This document shows positions 11,891 through 25,800 of a stretch of DNA of 64,000 nucleotides, piece by piece. Position numbers and translations under genes: made by a program. The DNA lies in NCBI GenBank assembly GCA_963402885.1, contig OY727095.1, forward strand, positions 11,599,001 to 11,663,000, given 5' to 3'. The notes beneath the pieces were generated by a model. It was not told the DNA's origin. It made no database searches and saw only the letters and a list, made by a program, of their open reading frames with translations. The stretch's first letter is position 1. Each line of letters begins with the position of its first letter. Source of the stretch: Antedon bifida. Its lineage: Eukaryota; Echinodermata; Crinoidea; Comatulida; Antedonidae.

Positions 11891-13876
11891 ATGGAAACAC
11901 TTAATAAAAATTTGTTGTCCGTTATTATATTTGGATTTTGTTTAAGTTTTTCAGCTGGTGAAACATTCATCAGTGGAGACATTTCAGAAGATGTAGAGTT
12001 TGTATCTTCTGATAGTCCTTTGTTTGTGACAGATGACCTGTATGTACAGAGCAATGCTACTGTAACCATTCAAGCAGGAGTGCAGATGTTCTTTGCAGAA
12101 GGAACAGGCATCTTTGTTAATGGAACTTTGATTAGCAATGGAACAAACGACAATCATGTTGTGTTAACCAGTTATGGAAATTCGATATTTTTGAAAGACG
12201 AATGGCACCTCAAATGGTCACACGTAAGACTGGTGAACGGGGGTAATAAACACCAGGGCCGTGTGTTAGTGTATAAAGCTGGTAGATGGGGAAGAGTGTG
12301 TACAAATTATTATGCTCTTACAAATGCTGCTTTAGTAGTTTGCCGTCAACTTGGATACGAAAATGGATACTACAATGGGTTCGGTTCAGGACCAGAACCA
12401 GTTAATCTTTATGATGTGTACTGTGGTTCAAATGAGGAAACAATTTTGGATTGTCCTCGCAATGGTGGAAGCAGATGTACATGTAAGTTAATGAATTTAT
12501 TTACTTTGTGGTTATAAACATTTTCAACATTTTAAATTATTAGATATATTCAATAATATATAAATGAATGCATAATTTACTTAATTTTTAGATTCTTTAG
12601 GAGTTGTTTGTTCAACAACAATAAGTTCCCCGCACAACTTGACATTCTCCAATACCTCGTACTGGGCTGGTATAAGTTGGCTTAAAGACGATGCATATCA
12701 AGACAAACGAAGCTTCCTAAGATATACAGATATATCATTTGCGGGAGTAAACGCAAAGGGTGAACCTGGTAATCCTGCCATTTCTTCACATTCTAAACGC
12801 TTTCCATATTTATCCAATGTCAATATTGCTGATTGTGTTGGGTCAGGAATAAGTTTCTCTGGCGTCGTCTCAGTTGTTGACATTAACGAGGTTGTTGTTA
12901 AAGGCAATCGTGGTTATGGAATGGAAATGTCTACTTTAGGATCAATTTCAATACAAAATTCAAGATTTGAGGATAACGAATTTGATGGACTTGCAATGTT
13001 TGATGTTCATCATGGTACTCCTCATTATGACTACCTGTGTAATGATAATATTACATTTATTGATTCCTTCGAAACAAGATATTATACAGACGATCATATC
13101 AACAGTTACCAATCTTGTCGACAGGTAGGCCTATATTTATAAATATTTCTCGTGATAAGTTGCATTAGAGCCAACGGAAATAACCTGTTTTTGGCTATCC
13201 TTGTCAAAATTACATCTATACGTCAATCGTGTACCTGTTTTAAATATACATTAAATAGAACTAACTGTATTTGTTAATCTTTGATCTCATGTTTTCTGCC
13301 TAATGACGTTTTATACAATTTTAACTCCCATTTCTAGGGTATTGCTTGTAATCGTGTTCTTATACATTTTCTTGTATATTGTTATTGACATTTATTTTGA
13401 TCAAATAAATAAATGAATTAATTAATGAGTAAATTAATAAAACAAAAAGAACGTTTAATGTCAAAATAATGTGTTTTTAGCACGATAAAATAGGTAATCA
13501 TTCTGAGCGGATCACTTTTTGGATTATTGGAATTGGAAGGTGGGTGAAAGGGGGTTGGAGAGATATTCTGAAATTGGTCATTATTCATTTAGTAAGAAAT
13601 AAAGCCTAATAAAAAAAAAATAATTTTGTAAATGCCAGTTGTTTTATGCAGACCAAGGATACTTGCTGAAAGTGAAAGTCCTTCAATACTACTCGTATTA
13701 TATTGACTATGGTTACTTAACCCTCTATGATGGTAATGACACTTCAACCGCTGTTGTCAAAAGGTTTACAAAACAAGACGATGTACTGTCGTCCACAAAC
13801 AATGTCATGATTATTGAATATCGATGCTACTACTACAACTGCAGATACGATTTAAATTTAGTGATTTGGAGTGAGC
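11891..13876 (+). other. Exons 1-3: signal peptide and module 1 (leader, SRCR1, beta-helix, CUB1)
   Basis: Exons 11891-12482, 12592-13124 and 13639-13876. The start is a Met followed by a hydrophobic run (LLSVIIFGFCLSFSAG), a convincing signal peptide. The leader has the ATVTIQAGVQMFF / GTLISNG pattern shared by all three modules. SRCR1 (about residues 110-207) has six cysteines in the group A arrangement, including VVCRQLGY, and is split by intron 1 near its last cysteine. Short parallel beta-helix repeats follow (residues about 220-370, rich in N/G/S). The CUB-like segment contains YGYLTLYDGNDTS. Unlike modules 2 and 3, this module is interrupted by introns. The first exon-3 AG (13651) would break the frame, so the acceptor at 13637-13638 is used. 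Confidence 0.8.
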
Positions 13877-16800
13877 GTAAGTACATTACAAAATATTCTT
13901 ACTTTGGTGATTGTTTTTTTTAATAATATTTAACCATGTAAATGTGTTTGTTCTTATTATGGCATAATGTACTGTACATATCATGTCGCGTCCATTACAA
14001 AAAGTTATGTTTATTTATTTTCTATACATAATTGTATAATAAACCAAAATATTTCTGATTTTTTCATCAAATTAATCTGTTTCATAACATTAATGTATAA
14101 ATAGAGCCGGCCATATTTCCGAATTAACACTGTCCATAACAGTAAACTGTTTAATTTCAATTGATATGAGAAACTTACTTGGAAACTAAAGTAAAACGTA
14201 TAACCGTAGTAAAATGTAAAATTATATATTGTTATTTCAAGATTATTATTTATTTCAGCAACACAAGGGTCTCAGGAAATTAGAAATTCAAACTTTGTTG
14301 GCAACAATGGAAATGGATTGACAGTGCACCCAACGTACATGCCGGAAGTGAGTATGAACAACGTAAAGGTGATTTCTAATAATGGAAATGGATTTCAAAC
14401 ATACGGCAACATTGAAAAAATAACTGTCGACTCAAGTGATTTTGTCGGTAACTTTTTAAATGGAATTAGCATTTATGAAGCTCAGAACATTGTTATTAAT
14501 ACATCATATGTTTCAGAAAATAATATGAATGGATTGATTTCGAGAAGAGGTGATATTAGCATATTCAATAGTGTGTTTGACGGGAACTCCGATTCCGGGC
14601 TGTTTGTAGACGATAATAACCGCAATACTTTGCAGGTTGAAAATAACTCATTCTCTTATAACAACGGATGTGGAATCGTTATAACTGGTGCATATTCAAA
14701 CTCGTACATTTACAACAATTCAGTTGAATACAATATGAACGGTGCAATTAACATTGGAGTTGGCGTAAGCCCACGTTTATACGATATCATCATCTCGGGA
14801 AATACTATATCATTTAACACAGGAGGTTTCCTTGTACATATAGATGTATATCGAGTGAATTATGCAAATGCTATACAAATAACTGATAACGTTTTCAGAA
14901 ACAATACATGTGAGCGAGTCCTTTCTGTTGCTGTGTCCTACAATGATGATACTATGATTGTTGAGAGAAACGTTATGACTAACAATCAGCCACGATTGCG
15001 ATTTCCAAACTCTGTGTGGCCGTCATCTGTTTTGTTCTTACAATACTCAAAAGTATCAATGAAAAGCAACACATTTGATAATCCAGATTTCATGTTTGAA
15101 GTGGTTGCTGTTGGTCGGGAAAAACTATCAACAACTGTCATTAACGCTAGTCTGTCTTGGTGGGGATCTGATAACTGTTCTCTCATCAAGTCTCGTATCA
15201 TTGATGGAGAAACACGACCGTCGTATCCAAAGCTTTTAATATCGCCTTATCGTGTCGACAATGACACATCTGAACTTGCATATCAAGAATGTAGTCGAAT
15301 TGGAGTTTTTCAGTCCGGTCAAACGATAGGTGGCAGTATATATGGTAATGTGACATTATCTTCTGTCGGTAGTCCGTACGTAGTTAATAACGATATTGTA
15401 ATACACCCAGAAGCTATGTTGGTAATTGAACCTGGTGTAACCTTATTGTTTGACTACTATACTGGGATATTAGTTCGCGGAACACTTTTAGCCAACGGTA
15501 ATTACACAGATATGATCAGAATGACGCCATTCTTTAAAAACGTGTCTACTCCTATTCGAATATCTGATGGCAAAAATCAATGGGAAGGAGTCTTAGAAGT
15601 GTTGAAAGATGGTAACTGGAGTTCTGTCTGTTATTCTTCTTATAATTATAATTATGACATTGCTATTGTTGCGCGTATAGCGTGTCAGCAACTTGGATAC
15701 ACCGGATATCTTGATTATTACACTGCCACATCCACCAGAATGACCGTCTTAGATTATTTTGAATGCAATGAAGACACTCATACAAATATCTTAGACTGTG
15801 CTTTCAACATTCAACTGTATGTTTGTCCGTCATATAATAAGCTTTATTTGGTATGTAATCCTGGAAAGTGGAGTGGTATCAAGTACACGCTTTCCAGTAA
15901 GCAGAGTTCGATGGAATTTGCTTACATTAGTCAAACTGGTGGTAATCTTGAGAAAATGAATGTGTATTCCAGTGCTGCTATTCAAGTTGACTTTAATCAT
16001 CATCATTTTGCTAATCTTAATCTTCATAATGTACACAGAGGCTTTACATTCTACATAGATAACCCATTCATCGATAAAGATCCAACTACCAATACTGATA
16101 TCATCTGTGCTACTTTTGGATACGGTGTTACAGTTTATTCCCTTTCCTATCACTACTATCAGGGATCTATTAACTGCAGTGGGGGGATTTACCTGTCGAC
16201 ACTCTCATCGGATGATTTCAATGCTATCAAACATTACACCGATCAGCAACATGTTCTTAGTTTTGCGGAAGCTGATCAATCGATATTCGTCGAAGACATT
16301 CTTTATCTGGATTTATTATATTCAGGTTACAATTACGTCACACATTATCGTAACTTTACCGTGCAGGATGGTAATGCAATTGCAATGTTTGTCTACAATG
16401 ATTACATTTCAAATAATGGTTATTTGTCTTTCATCGATCCTTCAAGCGGAAAGACACTACTCTCGTTGGATTCTTCGTCGTCTGGGCGGCAACAACAGTG
16501 GATTCAAACGACCTCAAATGAACTCACTATTACGTTTTCGTCAAATTATTATTACGCTTCCAATAAAGTTGGAATTGTTATTCTGTCTTTAAAAGGTACG
16601 TAATTTCACATTTAGCACATTTAATTTTAAATTAATTTTCAGTTTAAATGATAAATAGGCCTACCTGTTTCTTCAACTTATGTTTTGTTCTTGAAAAAAA
16701 TATATTGCTTGATTGGCAAAAGAGAATCGAGTTTTCACGTGCAGGAATATTTTATCTACGATATAATATTATGTGAGTAAAAGTACATATAGCATTATTA

Positions 16801-19800
16801 TTTCTGTTTTCATACACAGACCCGGTTAAAAACATAACGAACAGCATTGTGTTGGATTCCATCAAATACGAAAGTAGTGGTTCGTACGCAATAGAAATGC
16901 AATCCGGATCAAAATCGACATACTTAAAAGTTTTGAACTGTACACTATTTGATAACACGTATGGATACGACATTGTGTATTTAAATAATGGGGGTCGCGT
17001 TCTGTTTGAAGGATGTAACTTGTCTTCGATTAATAACTATCGTCCTGATGGCGTTAGAATTCGTGGTACATTTGAAGGAATCACATTTTCTAACTGTGAA
17101 TTTAAAAATATTTACAGAGGTATTGACCTTTACAATAGCAATATACTACCACTTAAAATCATGGATTGTTCATTTTTAACGGTCAGTTATGCCATATACA
17201 TTTATGGAAGCCAACATTCAAACATCGAAGTGTATAAATCAAGATTCGAAGATTTTTATAATGGATTGAGAACCACATCCTTTGATAATATTTTCATCGA
17301 TGAATGTGACTTTCAAGATGGAACTTATGGTGTGTACGTTGATACATCGTTTGGTTATCAAAGTAATAATCACTCGATAATCTTGCAAAATATTAATTTC
17401 CAATCGGTACACCGATCAGTTTATGCGGACATTGATATTGATGCATATCAAGCGTCCGAATGGGTTTATCTAAGTTTAAAGAAATGTATTGTTGAAGATA
17501 GCGATCGCTTTCTGGAAACATATATATTTACGGAGACAATGAATATTGAAATGGATATAAAAAACAATATGATAATGCACGGTAGAGATGTTATCTCAAT
17601 AACGATAAATAACCAAATTGACAATAGCTACGTTGTTAACATTGCGAATAATACAATTATGAACAACACTGCTGATAACGCTATTGTTTCAATTGGACAA
17701 CACTACCCTGCATTCATGTCATCTTCAACAGGCTTACAATTTAATTTCATGGACAACATTTTACAACATAATTTAGCAAACCACATTATAAATGGTCTTA
17801 CATGTGCCTTGGAACTTGGTGTTCATACAGCATCCTTATCTGGAAATTTGTTTGATAACGTTGGAATCGATGTGGAGATCTGTAGTGCGCATGTCTTCAC
17901 TGACCAGGATCATTATATTGATGCACGGTTTAACCAATGGGGAAACGTTGAAGAAGATAAAGTACGCCACAGAGTTTTTGACAATGAAGATTGGAATAAC
18001 CTTGTGTACATTATTACGGATGATGAGAATACTGTAACTGATGAGTTGAGTAAATGTAGTTCGTCTAACATAGGTGGACGAATTAATGGCACATGTCACC
18101 TGACATTGCTAAATAGTCCTTATCAGGTCCAATCTGACATTACAGTTTTACCAAACGCAGAGTTAATAATAGATCCGGGTGTAAAATTGTTTTTAAAAGA
18201 AAATAATGGAATTACTATTCTTGGAAGGTTATCAGCAGTAGGTAATGCTAACGAAGAAATAACTTTTGATTTAATAGAAGTGCCTGGTTTTGGTTCAGTA
18301 GATAGTGATAAGATACGTTTGGTTGAAGGTAATAGTCGAACAGAAGGACGTCTTCAAATATATGTGAATGGTGAATGGAAATATGTTTGGTATAGCAGTT
18401 TTAGATACAATGATGCTCAGGTTGCTTGTCGACAACTTGGTTTTACCTACGAAGGTTATACTAGCGTTTCTCTCAATGCAGAATTTGAGCAAACCTGGAA
18501 AAACCGTCTCTATTGCAATGGATATGAGTTGAGTTTATTTGACTGTTCAGGGTACTACTACAACAACTATTACTATCCTTATAATGTATGGTTGAATTGT
18601 AAGAGCTCAAATTGGGGAAATATTCAATTGTATACCGATTCAAATTCTGAAAGGTCTACCATTAAACATGTTAACATATTAAATACCGGTCGGCTACATG
18701 GTGTGGATGGTGTACCTTCAATATATGCGTTTGGACCTGTAATTCCGCTCACAAAAGACATCTATTTTGAGAACTGTATCGGACAGGCACTTGTCATTGA
18801 TAGTACGACAGAAATTGAACTAGAGAGAATTACCGTAAAGCAGTGTTGGTCAGGTTTTGCATCAAGAATTTATTCAGAAGTCAACATTTTGGAGAGCTCG
18901 TTTGAACATATTGATGCTTCTGGCCTATTAATGACTACGAGAATAGCCAGTTTCTTCCCTTCACAGTCGTTTTTTCATTCCAGATGTGGTGGACATCATC
19001 TGGTTAATCCGGGAGACCAGTTAATGCTTTCTGAAAGTTTATGCGGTGAACAAGACTGCATCAGTGTTATTAAATGTGTACACAACTGTACAATTATTAT
19101 GGCTTTTCAACCCGTAAATCATTATTATTCCCGCATTTATATTTATGACGGGACTTCCATTTATTCTAATCAAATTGGATATGTAGACCGATATTCTTCG
19201 AAGATGACGTATATTCCTACTTCGAGCGCAGTAACTATTAGGATAGACTATTATTATTATTCTTCAAGATATTATTACTGTAAAAATACGAATAATTATC
19301 AACGACTTGAACTTCACATCTCGGTTTATGAAAAAGGTAAGTCACTTGATTTTTAAATCTTTATAATTGTAAAATTCACCGAATATGGAGTATGTTTATC
19401 CATTTATCGTCAATCGTTTTAGTGCGTAGTTATTGTGTATACTATTTCCTATTTATTAAGCTCAATTGATGGAATAAATTTAGGCCTACGTATTTCTGAC
19501 GACCCATCGTAAAAAATTGCAATACTTTAGGTACTACCAGCAATGAAATTCATACGTATCAAATGTCAATAGTTTATACATTTCCGCAATGTATAATTTT
19601 TTTGCGCACATTTTTAAAAATCAAATATTATAAGTTCTGAATTGTACTGTATTAGATGATAATATGTTTGGCTATTTATTTTGTTGTATCTTAATATTGT
19701 AGAACATCTGAAGTCGTCCATAACTGTAGCCGATTCGACTATCAAGAATGTTGTTGGATCTTTTGTTTCAATCGTGGATAATGAAATTGAAGATAAAATT

Positions 19801-22800
19801 CCTGTTGATGTTACCATTTCAAGATGCTATTTTGAAAAGTGTTCCCGAACAAACCACAGTGTTATCAGCATTGGTCGCAAAGACGGTAACTGTTCAATAA
19901 CTGAAAATTTTTTCAATGAAAACTACGGTACAGTAAACATTAATCAAGGAGGAACCGATGCTTCAACAATAATTGTTGCACGTAACTATTTTTTATCAAC
20001 AAAACAGAGTAACATATTGTATATACAGTCTCCAGCTGACTCAATAAGAATACAGGTGTTTGATAACCACTTCATTCAAAACATACCATCAGCAAACAAC
20101 GATGTAGTCACCATTCAAGGAGGCAACGCTAGTATTAATAACAACTTATTTTATTATAACAATGGGCGACATTTGATATTCATTGGAGGGGAAACTGCCA
20201 ATGGAAACCGACTCATCTATGGTAACATCATGATTTATAACACTGGCCAACGTTCTGATGAAACATTCACAATATTACTAGATGGTACCAATACTGGCAT
20301 TACTGGAAATTATATAGTAAATGCTGGAAATGAATTTGAAATAGCTCTTACTTCTCGGGTAACGGAGACGGTTTATGCTACAAATAACTATTGGGGAGTT
20401 CGTTCCTTAGAAGAGGTCAGAGGTCGAGTGCGTGATGGAAAGAGTATTATTGGTCACGCAGATATCGAACAGGAACCTTTTCTTACTGAACCATCAGATA
20501 TCGAATTCTTCAGTTGTAAGTTTAAACATTTTACTACCCTATATTAGCAGAGAAACGAATATTTAGGAAGAAGAGATATTTTGTTTTATTACTATAATTT
20601 AATAAAGGTTTATTATTAGCAAATGTAGTGAAGAAAAAATCAAAGGATTAAAAGATAACAAAGTTTTGAGATACTACTGTTTATATGAGGGAAGGAAATC
20701 TAGAAAGAACAGAGATATAAAGATCAAAGTTAAAAGATCATGTTAAATGTTAAATCATTAATTAATTAAGTAATTAATAATTGTTTTTAAAGCATCATGT
20801 CAGCCAGGCTATACCTTAGAAGGAAGTCAGTGTTTCAGTTACAAACCAGCTGCCGTCGACTACAATACAGCGAAGTCAATTTGCTTTGTATATATACATT
20901 TATTATTACTATTAATTAAAGTAATTAACCAAAGAGAGCACACTTTGTGTATACAAACAGTGTTCTTCTCTTCCACTAGAGACATTTTCCTTTTTGGTTA
21001 TCCGCAACTTAGAAGTTGCGGATAACCCTTGTGATTGTAAATATCTTCCTTTTTTTTCATCTTCTTTGTTCTTCTTTCTTTCCCGGAATTTTGTATATCT
21101 CTCGTCGTTGTCAACATAAGATTGTATAACTTTGTCAAAAGATTGACCTGTAGCTGTAGATGTGCAAGAAACTTCGTTATATGACGTTAGAGTCGCGCAG
21201 CGTAAGTTACGCGCGATTTTATGAATTTCAATGATTGATCATAGATTATAAACCAAAAGTCATTTTGTATTGACACTTGGTGAAAATTTAAGTCATATCA
21301 TGGGAAAACTTTCTATGGATTAAAAATAGCATGTTTCACAAGAAGTTACGCGAAATTAAAATTTCAAAATGCGCAAAATTAATTTCTAATCAATTTCTAC
21401 GCTGATCATGACATTTTGAGCATGTCAAAAATTCCCACGCGCGCGAAAAAAATTACGCGTAAGGTGCGCACGGAGCATGAAAATCATGTGTTTTTCTCTT
21501 GAATTAAGATTTTACAGTCTTTCCTAGTTATTTTAAAAAAGATTGACATCATTTCAAATTAAAATGACGTCATACGAACACGTTGATTTAGACCATTTGC
21601 GCGCGTTTTAGTTGCAAAAGTGACAACATATTGTCAAAATTATGCATATTTTTAATCTATTATAGCTTCTCCGGATCATCCATGACCCATAATGTTTTTA
21701 ATTTAATATGTAAGCAGATATGTTGTAGATATGAATTCATGCAGAATCTTTACCCCTCGGATGTTATGACGTCATCGTATGGCCACACGAATGTAAAATA
21801 TAGGATTTTTTACTCTTTCGTTATTGCTCATCACATTAAATAGAGCGCATCTCGCTTATACGTATTCCATTTCCACAGATATTTTAATACTCTCTAGGTC
21901 AATCAATTATCTTTCGCATGAGTTAAAAATATTTTAATTTTTATGACGTCATCATGTATAAAAAAGTAAATAACGTAGGTCCCCTATTTTCATCTTTACA
22001 GTAAATTTCAATCTGTTATAGCCCGTTAGAATAAAAAGTGATAATCATGATTAAAACGTTTTATGGAAGCTATTGGATTGTAGATACGAATGTATGTGAA
22101 TATTTTGCCAATCAGATGTTGTGACGTCATCATATGGCCAGTTGAATTCAAAAAGTCATATTTTCATCTCTTGCGTAAAAGTTCATTGCGTTTAAACGAG
22201 AGCGCATCTCACTTTTACGTGCTCAAAATTCTTCATATTTGTATTAATGTAATTATTTAGATAATTGTCTTCTAAAATAGTTATCTTTATATGTCAATTT
22301 GATGACGTCATCATGTTAATAATTGGATTTAAAAGATGGGTCTCGTAATTTCGTCTATGCTACACTGTATATAACATAATACAGTGTACAGTATTCTTTA
22401 AATACTGTAATATGCTGTATGCTACAAAATAGGTACAATTCAGCACTGTAAACATATTTAATTCATGTCATAGGATGTCATAATAATTGTCGGCGTTCAT
22501 ATATTTTAAACGTATGTGCATGTTGCGTTTGCGCGGATAACCCGAACTCGTCAAAGTGACGAGTTCAAATCTAGTTACCATTATATCTATACTTCAGTTT
22601 ACGTTCCCATTCGTATTCCCACTTTAAACAAATCAAGTACAGAATATCATTTTGTTATTTCGGAATTTTTTTTTTATAAACCTTATGTTCTTGTACTAAA
22701 TCATAATTTGTATATCTATATTAATTTTTTGTAATAATTCACAGTCGGAAAGAAACGCAGTGTACCGGCTAGTTTGCAATAATTGTATTGGTCCTACCAA

Positions 22801-25800
22801 GAACTCGGATGTCAACGAATTAAAGAAGTATTTAAGAATGAAAAACGGTGGATATGTTGACACAAGTCGTATTTGGATAGTAGATCAGGATTTATTTAAA
22901 AAGGTAACACTACATTGGGCCATAAGAGTCTTACGTCATTTCTGTTGCAACGTCGATAGTCGGAAACGACATCATGAAGGAAATATCATTTTGTTGAATA
23001 ATTTCATTTTGTTATTTGCTCCATGAGTCACCTAATTTGAGGTATTCTTATGGAGTTCCCACTTGCCGCCAATTATTTATTATTATGCTATGTGTTTCTC
23101 TGATCAAAAAATGACGTGAGCTCACATGTTTTGCTTATAGAACAATATACATTGTGTTGATTAATCTATTAGGTAGAAGGTTTATCATTACAATTTATCA
23201 TATTTTCGACAAATTACCACAATAAAGGTCATCTTTTTTTGCCTTCAGCACTACTCACACAGGTTATTTATGGTTGGCTAAAATCATGATCATTTTGTAA
23301 TGAGTAAATTATTATATTTGTCTAGTGTCGATATTTGGAAGTACATCATATCAGTGGTAAATACAGTACAGGAACAGCTGATTGTGGCCAGCGATACCCA
23401 ACTGTCTGCGAACGTCAAGCAGGTAAGATAACCCAAGAAAGAGTGATTACTCTTCCATAGAGTAATGTTGTATTACGTAAGTATAATCTGTATATAATAG
23501 CAATTATTCAGCAAAATTGTTCGTGTGTTTAAATCTTTCTCTCCTGTAAATTTAGTGAATCGATGTCCTAATCAATGTATGGGTAACGGGCTATGTGGAA
23601 GAGGTTATTGTTTCTGTAACACAGGCTGGACAGGTAAAGATTGTTCTCAGTTTACATGTTCAGGTGGTTGCGGAAACTATGGCACTTGTCAGGGACCAAA
23701 TGTATGCCGATGTAGGAGTGGCTGGCAGGTAAAAGCTTAAGCTTTCTGTGTTGACTATTTGGTAGTCTAGATGATAAATATGATAGTACGTGGAACATGA
23801 CGAAAATATAGTAGGGACTACTTTTATACTTCCATACTGTACAATCATGTGTATAATATATTCCAAGCAGCAGACTTACTACAAAATTACTATGGCAGCC
23901 TATGATTATGGTATAATTTTCTTTTTAAGGGATCAAGATGTACTTCTAGTTACTGCATCCGGTTCAAAGATTGTAAGTCGTGTGCAAAAGTTGAAGGATG
24001 TGGTTGGTGTGATTCAACTCGTACCTGTCTGCCAGGTACAAGTACAGGGCCCGATGACGCAGTTACCTGTCATGCATGGTTTCACAACTATTGTTTTACC
24101 ACCGGGACATGCTCCAGCAATATCGAGGTAGATTTGTAATTATTATTAGTTATCCGCTTGGTATACCAAGCGGATAACTCCTTGTTATTGTATGGGATCA
24201 ATAGTTTTTTTCTGTATTATTCTTGGATCCTTCCTTCCTTTTTGTGAGTCGCGTTTCTCTAAAATGTGTAAACATAACATTTCATAACTTTGACAACATA
24301 TGGGCATTTACGTGAAGTTGTGCACCTCCTATTTTTGAATGACGTCATAGTTGCGCAACGTGACTTACGCGCAATTTTATGAATTTCAATGATTGATTAT
24401 AGATTAAAAACCAAAAGTCATTTAGTATTGACACTTTGACAAAATTTAAGTCATATCAGGGGCAAACTTTCTACGGATTAAAAATGGCATGTTTCACAAG
24501 AAGTTACGCGCGCACGCGCATTTAAAATTTCAAAATGCGCAAAATTAATTTCTAATCAACTTTTTATGCGTTTCTTGTCATTTTGAGCATGTCAAAAATT
24601 CCCACGGGCGCGCAATTTTTTACGCACGCGGTGCGCACGTAGCGTTAAAAACATATTTTTTTCTCTTGAATTATATTTTTCAAGTCTTTCCTAGTAATTT
24701 TGAAAACAATTTAGACCTTTTCCAGTTTAAATAACGCCATACGAACACGTTGAATTAGACAATTCGTGCGCGTTTTTTATGAAAAAGCTTAAAAAATCGT
24801 CAAAATTATGTCTTTTTTTAAACAGTCATAGTTTCTAAAGTAAACCGTGAACCGTTTATTTTTATTACAAAATCTAGAAGTTGATGAGTTGTAGATATCG
24901 GATCATGCATCGATAAGGCTAAAAAAACATTGTGACGTCATCGTATGGCCACACGAATGTAAAAATTAGGATTTTTGTCTCTTTCGTTATTGCTCATCAC
25001 ATTCAATGGAGCGCATCACGCTTATCTGTATTCCTTTTTCTCCTAAATTTATATATTGTGTAGGTCAATCAACTTTCTTTAGCATGAGATAAAAATATTT
25101 TAATTTTTATGACGTCATCATGCCTAAAAATTTTAATTACGTGGGTCATTAATTTCATCTTTACAGTAAATTTTAATCTGTAATAGCTCGTAAGAATAAA
25201 ATGTGATAATCACGATTAAAACGTTTTCTGGAAGCTATTGGATTGTAGATACGAATTCATGTAAACATTTTGCCAATCGGATGTTGTGACGTCATCATAT
25301 GGCCAGTTGAATAAAAAAAGTCGTATTTTCATATTTTGCGTAATAGTTCATCACATTTAAAAGGGTGCGCATCTATATTTTACGTATTCAAATTTCTTCT
25401 ACACGTTAATATGTTGTTCCTGAGATAATTTCCTCCAGAAATTGCTATTTAAGTGTTTCATTTTGATACCGTCGCCATGTTAAAAATTGGAATAAATGGC
25501 GGGTCCCGTAATTTCACCTATTCTACACTGTATGTAATATGTATACAGATTATACTCTTTGCATGTATATACTATATGACACAAATTGACAGAATTCAGC
25601 ACTAACAGCATATCATATTCTTCAGTTCTTGTCATAATGCCATAATCTTTATCTGTGTGCAATATTCCAACGTATGACGTGCACGTGGCGTTTGTCGTTG
25701 TGCGGATAACTAACTCGTCAAAGTGACGAGTTTCATGTCTAGTTGTTTACATTCAGATTGTTACAATATTATAAAACTATTCACATTCTAGGGCCTATAC

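Noticed and set aside
16107-16592. 161-residue plus-strand frame overlapping exon 4
   Set aside because: It is an alternative frame of the long SRCR/CUB exon with no domain pattern.
23790-24131. 113-residue frame overlapping the PSI exon
   Set aside because: It reads the PSI exon in the wrong frame; the correct frame gives CGWCDSTRTC.
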